A stretch of DNA of 64,000 nucleotides from Actinomadura_E scrupuli. Its GTDB lineage: Bacteria; Actinomycetota; Actinomycetes; Streptosporangiales; Streptosporangiaceae. Numbering within the stretch: the stretch's first letter is position 1; each line of letters begins with the position of its first letter. The stretch lies in NCBI RefSeq assembly GCF_050971785.1, contig NZ_JBPCCU010000001.1, positions 1,426,001 to 1,490,000 on the forward strand, given 5' to 3'. The translations under genes and the position numbers were made by a program. Positions 40,443 through 48,516 of this stretch are shown piece by piece. The notes below the pieces were generated by a model, which saw only the letters and a list, made by a program, of their open reading frames with translations, did no database searches and was not told where the DNA came from.

Positions 40443-42182
40443 TCAGCGCGGCGCGGGAACGCGCAGCCGCTTGCCGAGGTGCTTGCGGGCCGCGACGGCG
40501 TACCTGAGCTCTTCCGCGAGGTTGTACTCCTTGCGGTCGAGCCGGTGGCGGATGAAGAGAGTGAGGCCCTCGTGCATGAGCTGCCCGATGAATTCGGGAG
40601 CCTCCCGCTTGGCCCACTGCATGGACGTACGGGCACCCGAGAACGTCACTCCGAAGTAGCGGCACGCCGGATCGTTCAGGCCCACCGGCGGGACGTAGTC
40701 CGCGGCGGCGAGCAGATCCATGATCTTCTTCGTCGCCGAGGCGGCGTCCCTGCGGCCCTCGGCGACGTCGCGGGCCGCCTGGCTGACCTGTGCGTACATC
40801 GTGCGCAGCGGCTCGTACTCGGGCACCGCGCCGTCCGGGGCGATGCGCTCGAGCGGCTCCAGCACCGACAGGTCGTGCGAGTGGAGGAACTTCGCGTACG
40901 CCCGGTTGATCTCCATGGTGCCGAGGAACTGGCCCAGCGCCCAGACCCGGCACCAGGCGTCCCACAGCCCGAAGTCGGAGAAGGCGGTGTAGGCGTTGGC
41001 GACCAGGTTGTCGTTGAAGTCCAGCTGCCCCTGCTCCAGCTGCTGTACGGGGGCGAACCGCTCGACCGAGAAGTCGTCGTCGCGCAGCGCGTCCAGCAGC
41101 CGCCAGCCGAGGGCGTTGATGATCTCGAAGGTGTTGGACATGCCGCGGGAGAACAGCGGGTCGATGAAGCCCGCGGCGTGCGAGGTGAGGCAGTACCGGT
41201 AGCCGACGGTCTGCTTGGGGGAGTACTGCAGCCGGCCGGTGGCGATCCACTCCCGGGCCGAGCGCGCGTTCTCGAACTGTTTGCGCACGTTGGGGAACCG
41301 CTCGATGAACTGGCGGAACTCCTGCTCGGGCGTGAGCCCCTCCGGCTGGGGGTGGATCCTCGGGTCGACCTGGAGCCCCACGCTCACCAGCGGGTTGGTG
41401 GCCCGCGCGTGGTTGTTGAAGGGGATCACCCAGATCCAGCCGCCCTCGAACACGTGGTGCAGGGTGCCCTCGCTCCACTTGTTGAAGGTCTTGAAGGTGC
41501 CGGGCGCCACGGTCTCCTCGTACGGCGTGACACCGATCATGTGGGTGAAGATCGAGCGTGAGTGGTGGCGTAGCCGGCTCGGCGTCTCGCGGAGGTCGTA
41601 CTTGGCCGCGACCGGGGACCGGAAGCCGCTGGCGTCCACCACGTACCGGGCCCGGAAGGTCTCGCCGCTGTCGGAGATGACGGTGACGCCGTCGTCGTCG
41701 AAGTCGACGTCACTGATCTTGGCCTGCTGCCGGACCTGCGCGCCGTGCCGCATCGCCACGGTGAGCAGCCACGAGTCCAGGTCCTGGCGGAAGAAGTGGT
41801 TCTCGGTGTGGGTGATCTTCGGGATGGGGAACTCGTGCGACTCCTCCGGGATCTGCGCCTCGCCCTCACGGTGGTAGAGGAACCCGAAGTTCTTCTTGAT
41901 CCCGCCGTTCCTGGTGATGTTGGCCTGGGCGTTGTGGAAGGTCGTGAGCAGCTTGAACTCGGGCACGTCGTACCGCTCGCCCACCAGCCGCATGAGCATG
42001 GAGGTGTAGGGGATCGTCGACTCGCCGATGGCGAACCGCGGATGGCTGCCCGCGTCGAGGATCAGGACCTTCGCGCCGCCCCGGGCGAGCACGGCCGCGA
42101 GCGCGGTCCCGGCGATGCCCGAGCCGAGGATGACCACATCGGTCTCCGGCCGGCGGGCGGCCGGGGATGAATCTTTCGGCAT
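40443..42182 (-). CDS. Flavin-dependent halogenase-family enzyme B
   Basis: Flavoprotein of 579 aa, paralogue of A. The FAD motif is 'VVILGSGIAGTALAAVLARG'; the halogenase signature WxWxIP is intact as 'WIWVIP' (249-254); K96-K97 in 'GIKKNFGF' lie where the active-site Lys is expected by eye. 'GFIDPLFSRGMSNTFEIINA' contacts FAD. ATG 42182 has GGAG upstream and is preferred to TTG 42194. Chlorination of an aromatic ring or an electron-rich prenyl moiety is the likely role, with the flavin reductase two genes downstream. Family call is firm; halide use is inferred. Confidence 0.85.
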   Translation of the reverse strand: MPKDSSPAARRPETDVVILGSGIAGTALAAVLARGGAKVLILDAGSHPRFAIGESTIPYTSMLMRLVGERYDVPEFKLLTTFHNAQANITRNGGIKKNFGFLYHREGEAQIPEESHEFPIPKITHTENHFFRQDLDSWLLTVAMRHGAQVRQQAKISDVDFDDDGVTVISDSGETFRARYVVDASGFRSPVAAKYDLRETPSRLRHHSRSIFTHMIGVTPYEETVAPGTFKTFNKWSEGTLHHVFEGGWIWVIPFNNHARATNPLVSVGLQVDPRIHPQPEGLTPEQEFRQFIERFPNVRKQFENARSAREWIATGRLQYSPKQTVGYRYCLTSHAAGFIDPLFSRGMSNTFEIINALGWRLLDALRDDDFSVERFAPVQQLEQGQLDFNDNLVANAYTAFSDFGLWDAWCRVWALGQFLGTMEINRAYAKFLHSHDLSVLEPLERIAPDGAVPEYEPLRTMYAQVSQAARDVAEGRRDAASATKKIMDLLAAADYVPPVGLNDPACRYFGVTFSGARTSMQWAKREAPEFIGQLMHEGLTLFIRHRLDRKEYNLAEELRYAVAARKHLGKRLRVPAPR

Positions 42183-42225
42183 CAGCTGCTCCAATCGTTG
42201 TGCGGAGACAAGGGCCGGACGGTCG

Positions 42226-43569
42226 TCACGCGGCCATCTCGCGATCCCCGTCGGCCGCGGAGAGGGAACCTTCGTGGCTGTTCTTCCGCAGCTGCTCCTC
42301 TGCGGTGTACTCGACCCGCGACATGGCGGTCCGCAGGATCGGCGGGGCCATCAGCGAGGTCACGATCGCGATCAGGACGACGATCGTGTACGTCTCGGTG
42401 CCGAGCACGCCGAGGCGGAGGCCGACCATCGCGACGACGACCTCGACCACTCCCCGGGCGTTCATCCCGGCGCCCAGGGCGAGGGCCTCCCACCGGTTCA
42501 GGCGGTTCAGCCGCGCTCCGAGGTAGGCGCCGGCGAACTTGCCGGCGATGGCGATGAACAGCAGGGCCAGTGTCGCCACCAGCACCCGCGGCCGGCCCAG
42601 CGCGGTGAGGTCCATGCGCAGTCCCGCGGTGGCGAAGAACAGCGGCGCCAGCACGGCCATCACCATCGTCCGGAGGGCGCCGAGACGGGCCGGCCCGATG
42701 CCTCCGCACGAGCTGATGAGGATGCCGGCCACGAAGGCCCCGAAGACGGCCTCCAGCTTCATCGCCTGGGTCGCCGCCGAGGCGAGCAGCACGATGACCA
42801 CGCACACCGCGGTGGTGGGGCCGGCGTCCCGGGACCGGGCCGCCAGGCCCAGGGTGATCCGGACGATCGGGCGGCCGATGGTCGCCGCGAACGCGATCAC
42901 CACGACCAGCCAGACCAGCGACATCGTGAGGTCGCCCGCCCGCACTCCGGTCGTGGCCATGGCGGCGACCACCGACAGCAGCACCCACCCGACCGCGTCG
43001 TCGACCATCCCTGCCGTCAGCGTCAGCTGCCCGATGTTGCGGTGGACGAGCTTGAGGTCCAGCAGGGTCTTGGCGATGACCGGGACCGCGCTGACGCACA
43101 TCGCGACCCCGAGGAAGAGGGCGAAGACCGACCGGTGCCCTCCGGTGCCCAGGAACTCCGCGGGCATCAGGTAACCGGCGCCGATGCCCAGGCCCAGCGG
43201 GATGAGCAGTCCCGCGATGCTGATGCCCGCGGCGGTGGCGGCCCGGCGCCGCACCAGCCCGAGATCCATGTGCATCCCGGTCAGGCCCACCAGCAGCAGC
43301 AGGCCGATCTGCGCGGAGGCGTCGAGCAGGTGGAACTGCCCCGGCTCCTTGGGCAGCAGCCAGTGCGTGAGGCCGGGCGCCACGTGGTCGAGCAGCGACG
43401 GCCCGAGGATCACGCCCACGGACAGCTCTCCGACGACAGCGGGCATCTTGTAGCGCATCGCCAGCCGGCCCATGAGCAGGGCGAGCAGCAGCAGCAGACC
43501 TGCCTGCAACAGGAAGATCAGCAACTGGTGTGCCGCTATGGGGGCGACGGGGTTCGCCGCGTGCACCAT
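42226..43569 (-). CDS. Cation:proton antiporter, CPA2 type
   Basis: Integral membrane protein of 447 aa with about twelve helices. It contains 'GELSVGVILGPSLLDH', 'GLTGMHMDLGLVRRR', 'AVPVIAKTLLDL' and 'GMVDDAVGWVLLSVVAAM', the Asp pair typical of Na+/H+ and K+/H+ exchangers of the CPA2 family. Members of this type occur in antibiotic clusters (for example in polyether and anthracycline loci), where they may aid immunity or export. The gap to the P450 gene is 31 bp, so it is cotranscribed. Confidence 0.9.
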   Translation of the reverse strand: MVHAANPVAPIAAHQLLIFLLQAGLLLLLALLMGRLAMRYKMPAVVGELSVGVILGPSLLDHVAPGLTHWLLPKEPGQFHLLDASAQIGLLLLVGLTGMHMDLGLVRRRAATAAGISIAGLLIPLGLGIGAGYLMPAEFLGTGGHRSVFALFLGVAMCVSAVPVIAKTLLDLKLVHRNIGQLTLTAGMVDDAVGWVLLSVVAAMATTGVRAGDLTMSLVWLVVVIAFAATIGRPIVRITLGLAARSRDAGPTTAVCVVIVLLASAATQAMKLEAVFGAFVAGILISSCGGIGPARLGALRTMVMAVLAPLFFATAGLRMDLTALGRPRVLVATLALLFIAIAGKFAGAYLGARLNRLNRWEALALGAGMNARGVVEVVVAMVGLRLGVLGTETYTIVVLIAIVTSLMAPPILRTAMSRVEYTAEEQLRKNSHEGSLSAADGDREMAA

Positions 43570-43600
43570 GAGGTCTCCTCGGGTCTCCTCGGGCCGTTCG

Positions 43601-44818
43601 TTACGGCACGGCGGGCAGGAAGCGTGGCCCGCGTTGCAGCAGGCTCGGGTAGTACTCCAGGTCGGTGGTGGCCTGGCGCAGCGCGGGCGCCCGGTCGAAC
43701 AGGGTCTGCAGGGCCACCCGGATCTGCATCCGCGCCAGCGCGGAGCCCAGGCAGATGTGCCGCCCGGTGCCGAACGACAGATGGCGGATGTCCTTGCGTC
43801 CCAGGTCCAGCCGGTCCGGGTCGTCGAACACCGCCGGGTCCCGGTTGGCGGCCGCGCGGACCACCAGTGCCTGCTCGCCCTGGCGGATGACCTGGCCGTC
43901 GGGCAGTTCCACGTCGGTGCGGGCGATGCGGAACGACTGGTGCGTGGAGACGTCGTAGCGGAGCAGTTCCTCGACCGCGTTCGACTCCAGCTCCGGTTCG
44001 CTCCGGAAGCGGGCGAGCTGGCTGGGATTGCGCATCAGGGCCAGCGCGCCGTTGGAGATCATGTTGGTGGTGGTGCCGTGGCCGGCGACGAACAGCAGCA
44101 CGCAGGTGCCGAGCAGCTCGTCCTCGCTCAGGCCGCCGGCCTCCCGGGACTTCACCAGGTGGGTGAGCACGTCGTGCCCCGGGGTGGTGTGCCGTTCGGC
44201 CGCGAGCGCCCCGAAGTAGTCGTTGAGCTCCTCCAGCGCGATGTCGCGGGCCACTTCCTGCTCGGCGGTGACGGAGAACTTCGCCCCGATGCCGGCGAGG
44301 TACTCCTGGGCCAGCCGATGGATCATCGGCCGGTCCGACTCGGGGACGGCCAGCAGCTCGCAGATCACTCCGAACGGCAGCGGGTGGGCCAGCTCGGACA
44401 CCAGGTCGAACTCCGTGCCGTCGGCCAGGGCCTGGTCGAGCAGCTGGTCCACCACGCGCTGGACGTAGGGGCGCAGCGCGTGGACGACCTTGGGGGTCAG
44501 GCCCTCCCGGACCGTACGGCGCATCCGGGTGTGGTCCGGCGGGTTCATGAAGAACAGGAAGTTGCGCTGCTTGTCGAAGCCCGCGACGAAGAAGCTGTCG
44601 CCCTGATCGCCCTCGGGGTAACCGAAGCGGTCGTCCTGCAGCACCTGGAAGCAGTCGCTGTAGCGGGTCAGCAGCCAGAAGCCCAGCGGGCTGCGGAGCA
44701 CCGGGGTCTCCCGGCGCAGCCGGGCGTAGTGGGGGTAGGGGTCCGCCCGGAAGCCCGGGTCGGTCGGATCGAATCCGATGAGGGACTTGAGGTCGGGCAG
44801 GACGGCGGGTTCGGCCAT
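43601..44818 (-). CDS. Cytochrome P450
   Basis: P450 of 405 aa. The heme-thiolate motif is 'FGTGRHICLG' with Cys near 356; the ExxR pair is 'EELLRY'; the I-helix reads 'FVAGHGTTTN', with Gly where Glu or Asp is usual before the Thr. It needs ferredoxin and a reductase, neither in the window. It lies in the minus-strand tailoring block between the antiporter and the UDP-sugar dehydrogenase. Hydroxylation of the terpenoid is the default role; nitration using NO from the NOS is possible but unproven. Confidence 0.93.
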   Translation of the reverse strand: MAEPAVLPDLKSLIGFDPTDPGFRADPYPHYARLRRETPVLRSPLGFWLLTRYSDCFQVLQDDRFGYPEGDQGDSFFVAGFDKQRNFLFFMNPPDHTRMRRTVREGLTPKVVHALRPYVQRVVDQLLDQALADGTEFDLVSELAHPLPFGVICELLAVPESDRPMIHRLAQEYLAGIGAKFSVTAEQEVARDIALEELNDYFGALAAERHTTPGHDVLTHLVKSREAGGLSEDELLGTCVLLFVAGHGTTTNMISNGALALMRNPSQLARFRSEPELESNAVEELLRYDVSTHQSFRIARTDVELPDGQVIRQGEQALVVRAAANRDPAVFDDPDRLDLGRKDIRHLSFGTGRHICLGSALARMQIRVALQTLFDRAPALRQATTDLEYYPSLLQRGPRFLPAVP

Positions 44819-44857
44819 GTCAAGTTCACCACCCTTCGGGTGACGTGCGAGTGATCG

Positions 44858-46120
44858 TCAGAGGATTTCGACCCCGGGGCCGGCGGTGAGCCGGCGCCGG
44901 CAGTCGAGGACGTACGACGTGTGCCGGGCGACCAGCTCGTAGTCGAATTCGCTGTGGTCGGTGAGGATGATGACGGCGTCCGCCGCCTCCAGCTCCGCGG
45001 TGGAGAACTCCACCCGGGTGACCCGCTCGTCCACCGGCGCGGCCTCCACGACGTGGGGGTCCGCGGCGTGCACGTCGGCGCCGAGCTCCAGCAGGAGCTC
45101 GGCCACCCGGAGCGCCGGCGACTCGCGGGCGTCGCCGGTGTTGGGCTTGTAGGCGAGCCCGAGCAGCAGGATCCGTGAGCCGTTCACGGTGCGCCGGCGG
45201 GCGTTCAGCGCGGTCAGCAGCCGCTGCACGACGTACTGCGGCATGTGGCCGTTGATGTGGTTGGCCAGCTCCACGAAGCGGAACAGCCGTCCCACCGTCC
45301 GCTGCACCCGCCAGGAGAGGTAGACCGGGTCGATGGGCAGGCAGTGCCCGCCCACCCCCGGGCCGGGGGTGAAGCGCATGAAGCCGAACGGCTTGCTGGA
45401 CGCGGCGTCGATCGCCTCCCAGATGTCGATGTCCAGGGTGTGCGCGTACATCGCCAGCTCGTTGACCAGGGCGATGTTGACATGACGGAAGGTGTTCTCG
45501 ATGAGCTTGGCCAGCTCGGCGACCTTGGGTGAGCTGACCGCCATCGTGGTGTCGGCGATCTCGCGGTAGAAGTCCTGGATGATCTGGGTGGACTTCTCGT
45601 TGATCCCGGACAGCACCTTGGGCGTCTCCTTGAGCCCGAACTTCTGGTTGCCGGGGTCGATCCGCTCCGGGCTGTAGCCCAGGTGGAAGTCGGTGCCCGC
45701 GGTCAGCCCGGAGCCCTCCTCCAGCAGCGGCGCCAGGAGGTCCTCCGTGGTGCCCGGATAGGTGGTCGACTCCAGGACGACCGTCGCGCCGGGCCGCAGG
45801 TGGCGGGCGAGCGCGCCCGCCGCGGACTCGATGTGGGACAGGTCCGGGACCCCCTCCTTGAGGGGCGTCGGGACGGTGATCACCGCGATGTCGAAGTCCG
45901 CGAGATCCGCCTCGTCGGACGACGGCCGGTAGCTACCGGCCGCGATGACCTCTTGGAGGACCTCGCTGGTGATGTCCTCCACGTACGATTCGCCTGCCGC
46001 CAGCCGCTTCGCGCGGTGGAGGTCGACGTCGTAGCCGACAATGGTGTGGCCGGCGCGGGCTGCCGCCACTGCGAGCGGCAGCCCGACGTACCCTTGGCCG
46101 ATGACGACGACCTTGCTCAC
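44858..46120 (-). CDS. UDP-sugar 6-dehydrogenase (WecC/WbpA-like)
   Basis: NAD-dependent enzyme of 420 aa oxidising C6 of a nucleotide sugar to a uronic acid. The Rossmann motif is 'VVVIGQGYVGLPLAVAAARA'; the catalytic Cys is C260 in 'GPGVGGHCLPIDPVYLSW', a form seen in UDP-N-acetylhexosamine dehydrogenases more than in UDP-glucose dehydrogenases; 'GLAYKPNTGDARESPAL' is the C-terminal signature. GTG 46120 overlaps the MMPL stop. With Gfo/Idh and DegT enzymes in the cluster it could start a 2,3-diamino-uronic acid route like WbpA-WbpB-WbpE (inference). Confidence 0.9.
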   Translation of the reverse strand: MSKVVVIGQGYVGLPLAVAAARAGHTIVGYDVDLHRAKRLAAGESYVEDITSEVLQEVIAAGSYRPSSDEADLADFDIAVITVPTPLKEGVPDLSHIESAAGALARHLRPGATVVLESTTYPGTTEDLLAPLLEEGSGLTAGTDFHLGYSPERIDPGNQKFGLKETPKVLSGINEKSTQIIQDFYREIADTTMAVSSPKVAELAKLIENTFRHVNIALVNELAMYAHTLDIDIWEAIDAASSKPFGFMRFTPGPGVGGHCLPIDPVYLSWRVQRTVGRLFRFVELANHINGHMPQYVVQRLLTALNARRRTVNGSRILLLGLAYKPNTGDARESPALRVAELLLELGADVHAADPHVVEAAPVDERVTRVEFSTAELEAADAVIILTDHSEFDYELVARHTSYVLDCRRRLTAGPGVEIL

Positions 46121-48354
46121 GGGGCGACCTTGATCGGGTTGGGGCCTGCGGGGTCAGGCGCGGTGGTCGGCTCGTCGGGCGCCTCGCGGAGCCCGAGCCG
46201 GGCGTGGAGAGCGCGGAGCGGTGCGGGTGCCCACCAGCTGGCCCTGCCGAGCAGCTTCATGATGGCGGGCAGGAGCAGTCCGCGGATGACGGTGGCGTCC
46301 ATCAGGATGGCCAGCGGGATGCCGACCCCGAACGCCTTCATGTAGTTGAGGCCGGAGCTGATCCAGACGACGAACACCGTGGACAGCAGCAGCGCGGCGT
46401 AGGTGATGACCCGGCCGGTGCGCTCCAGTCCCACGGCGACTGCCCTGGTGTGGTCGCCGGTGCGGTCGTACTCCTCCTTGATCCGGGAGAGCATGAAGAC
46501 CTGGTAGTCCATGGACAGCCCGAACGCGATCCCGAAGATGGTGATCGGGATGAGCCAGATCAGCGCCCCGGTGGTGATGAAGTCACCGACCAGCCACTGC
46601 AGGTGCCCGTCCTGGAAGATGAACACCACGGCGCCGAAGGTCGCCGACAGGCTCAGCGCGCTCAGCACGATCGCCACCAGCGGCAGCACGACGCTGCCCG
46701 ACAGCAGGTACAGCAGCAGGAACATGCCGATCACGAGGATGGCGCCGGCGATCGGGAGCCGGTCGTAGAGGGTGCTGAAGGTGTCGGCGTTGACGGCCGG
46801 GGTGCCGCCGACGATGACGCCGAACGGCGCCGAGGTGGCGCGGATGTCGTCGACGAGCGCCTTGCCCTTCTCGGAGTAGCCGTCCACGGACGGCACCACC
46901 GTCAGGTAGGTGGAGTTCTGTGCGCTGAACTGCCGCGAGGCGGCCGTCGGCTCGGCGACCTTCTGGCCGCGTGCGAAGCTGCCGACGAGGGCGTCGACCC
47001 GGGAGACGTTCGGCAGCGCGGACAGGCGCTGCGCGTAGCCGGGCAGGTCGCCCGTGCGGCCCGCGGTGTCCGGTACGACGACCTGGACGGCGTCGAGCTC
47101 ACGGGTGTTGAACTGGGTGCGGATGGTCTGCGCCACCTCGGCCGACTGGGCCGACTTGGGCAGCATCTGCTCGTCCGGCAGGCGCATCTTCATGTCCAGC
47201 GCCGGCATGCCGATCAGCACCACCAGGACGAGCACCAGGCCGGAGACGGTGACCGGCCGGCGCATGACGAAGGTCGCCGTGCGGTGCCAGAAGCCGTTCT
47301 CGCTCGCGCCGCCGGGCTGCTCCTTGCGGCGGACCAGCCGCCACTTGTCGATGCGCGGGCCGAGCCAGGCCAGCAGGGCCGGCACGACCACGATCGAGGC
47401 GACGGCGGCGGTCAGTGCGGTGGCCATGCAGGCCCACGCGATGGAGGTCAGGAAGGCGTAGGGGAAGACCAGCAGCGCGGTGAACGCGATCGCCATCGTG
47501 GTCGAGGAGAAGATCACGGTGCGGCCGGTGGTGCGGACCGCGGTGGTGATCGCCTCGTTGATGGCCTTGCCGCGCCGCAGTTCCTCCCGGTAGCGGTACA
47601 CGATCAGCAGGCTGTAGTCGATGGCCAGGCCCAGGCCCAGGAACGTGGTGAGGTTGATCACCACGTTGGAGGGCTCGGTGGCGAAGGTCAGGCCGAACAT
47701 CAGCGCCATCGCGACGAGCATGGTCGCGAAGGCCACCGCCAGCGGCACGCACGCCGCGACGATGCTGCCGAAGATGATCGCCAGCACGACCAGGGTGATC
47801 GGGAAGACCAGCCCGTCGGCCTTGGTCACGTCCTTCTGGGACTGCGCGATGTTCTCCTGCCACATCAGCGCCGAGCCGCCCATCCGCACCTGCAGACCGT
47901 CGACGGTCCCGGTGTAGCGGGGCCTGAGCTCCTCGGCCCGGTCGATCATCTTGTCGAACTCGCCGCTGACGTGGGCGAGCACCAGCGCCTGTCCCCCGGT
48001 CTTGTTGCGCAGGACCGGCGGCTTGCCCAGCGACCAGTACGACGTCACGTCGGTGAGGCCGGGCTCGCGGGAGAGCCGCTGGGTCAGGGCCTGACCGGCG
48101 GCGGCCACGGCAGGTTCGTCGACCCCGCGGCCGTCGGAGACCACCAGCACCAGGTTCTTCTCACTCTGGCCGAAGGTGCGCTCGAGATAGGCCGTCGCCT
48201 TGGTGGCCTCGGATCCGTGGTTCTCGTAACCTCCTGCGGTCACCCGCTTCTGCAGCCCCGATCCCAGGGCTCCCGCGGTGAGGATGACGAACAGTGTGAT
48301 CAACAGAACGGTTTTGGGACGATGAAGTGTAAAGCCGGTCAGCTTTGCCAACAT
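46117..48354 (-). CDS. MMPL-family exporter (RND superfamily)
   Basis: Membrane exporter of 745 aa with the MmpL plan: helix 1, a first extracytoplasmic domain (about 40-170), five helices ('TTFLGLGLAIDYSLLIVYRY' with the Asp-Tyr pair of the proton path), a second extracytoplasmic domain, then five helices including 'TIFGIAFGLSMDYQVFML'. A strong GGAGGGAAG precedes the ATG. MMPL genes in actinomycete clusters often export lipophilic products, which suits a prenylated compound and could also confer tolerance. Confidence 0.93.
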   Translation of the reverse strand: MLAKLTGFTLHRPKTVLLITLFVILTAGALGSGLQKRVTAGGYENHGSEATKATAYLERTFGQSEKNLVLVVSDGRGVDEPAVAAAGQALTQRLSREPGLTDVTSYWSLGKPPVLRNKTGGQALVLAHVSGEFDKMIDRAEELRPRYTGTVDGLQVRMGGSALMWQENIAQSQKDVTKADGLVFPITLVVLAIIFGSIVAACVPLAVAFATMLVAMALMFGLTFATEPSNVVINLTTFLGLGLAIDYSLLIVYRYREELRRGKAINEAITTAVRTTGRTVIFSSTTMAIAFTALLVFPYAFLTSIAWACMATALTAAVASIVVVPALLAWLGPRIDKWRLVRRKEQPGGASENGFWHRTATFVMRRPVTVSGLVLVLVVLIGMPALDMKMRLPDEQMLPKSAQSAEVAQTIRTQFNTRELDAVQVVVPDTAGRTGDLPGYAQRLSALPNVSRVDALVGSFARGQKVAEPTAASRQFSAQNSTYLTVVPSVDGYSEKGKALVDDIRATSAPFGVIVGGTPAVNADTFSTLYDRLPIAGAILVIGMFLLLYLLSGSVVLPLVAIVLSALSLSATFGAVVFIFQDGHLQWLVGDFITTGALIWLIPITIFGIAFGLSMDYQVFMLSRIKEEYDRTGDHTRAVAVGLERTGRVITYAALLLSTVFVVWISSGLNYMKAFGVGIPLAILMDATVIRGLLLPAIMKLLGRASWWAPAPLRALHARLGLREAPDEPTTAPDPAGPNPIKVAP

Positions 48355-48392
48355 CTCGCTTCCCTCCTGATAAATGGCGGGGGTGTCATGGG

Positions 48393-48467
48393 TCCTCTGC
48401 CGTAGTGAGGCGTTTTCGCCTCTACTGACCAGTTCAACTGATCGCGTATCAGAGCCACGGCAGAGGA
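48393..48467. repeat. Nested inverted repeats upstream of the MMPL gene
   Basis: Perfect 11-bp arms TCCTCTGCCGT (48393-48403) and ACGGCAGAGGA (48457-48467) enclose a second hairpin with arms AGTGAGGCG/CGCCTCTACT and loop TTTT. The structure lies in the 162-bp gap between ligase 2 and the MMPL gene and could end, attenuate or regulate transcription. Confidence 0.65.
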
Positions 48468-48516
48468 ACTGCAGACATGCGTTAGGGTTCGGCCGCGAAA
48501 CGGCGTCGGTGGCGGG

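Noticed and set aside
38194..41478. A 1094-residue open frame on the minus strand covering the flavin reductase and both flavoenzymes
   Set aside because: Only its last 186 residues are a real protein, the flavin reductase. The rest is Arg/Gly/Ala-rich shadow sequence antisense in frame to genuine codons of the two flavoenzyme genes.
46204..48405. 733-residue plus-strand frame opposite the MMPL gene
   Set aside because: Composition is dominated by Gln, Asp, Gly, His and Arg with no hydrophobic core or domain; the MMPL protein on the other strand is clear.
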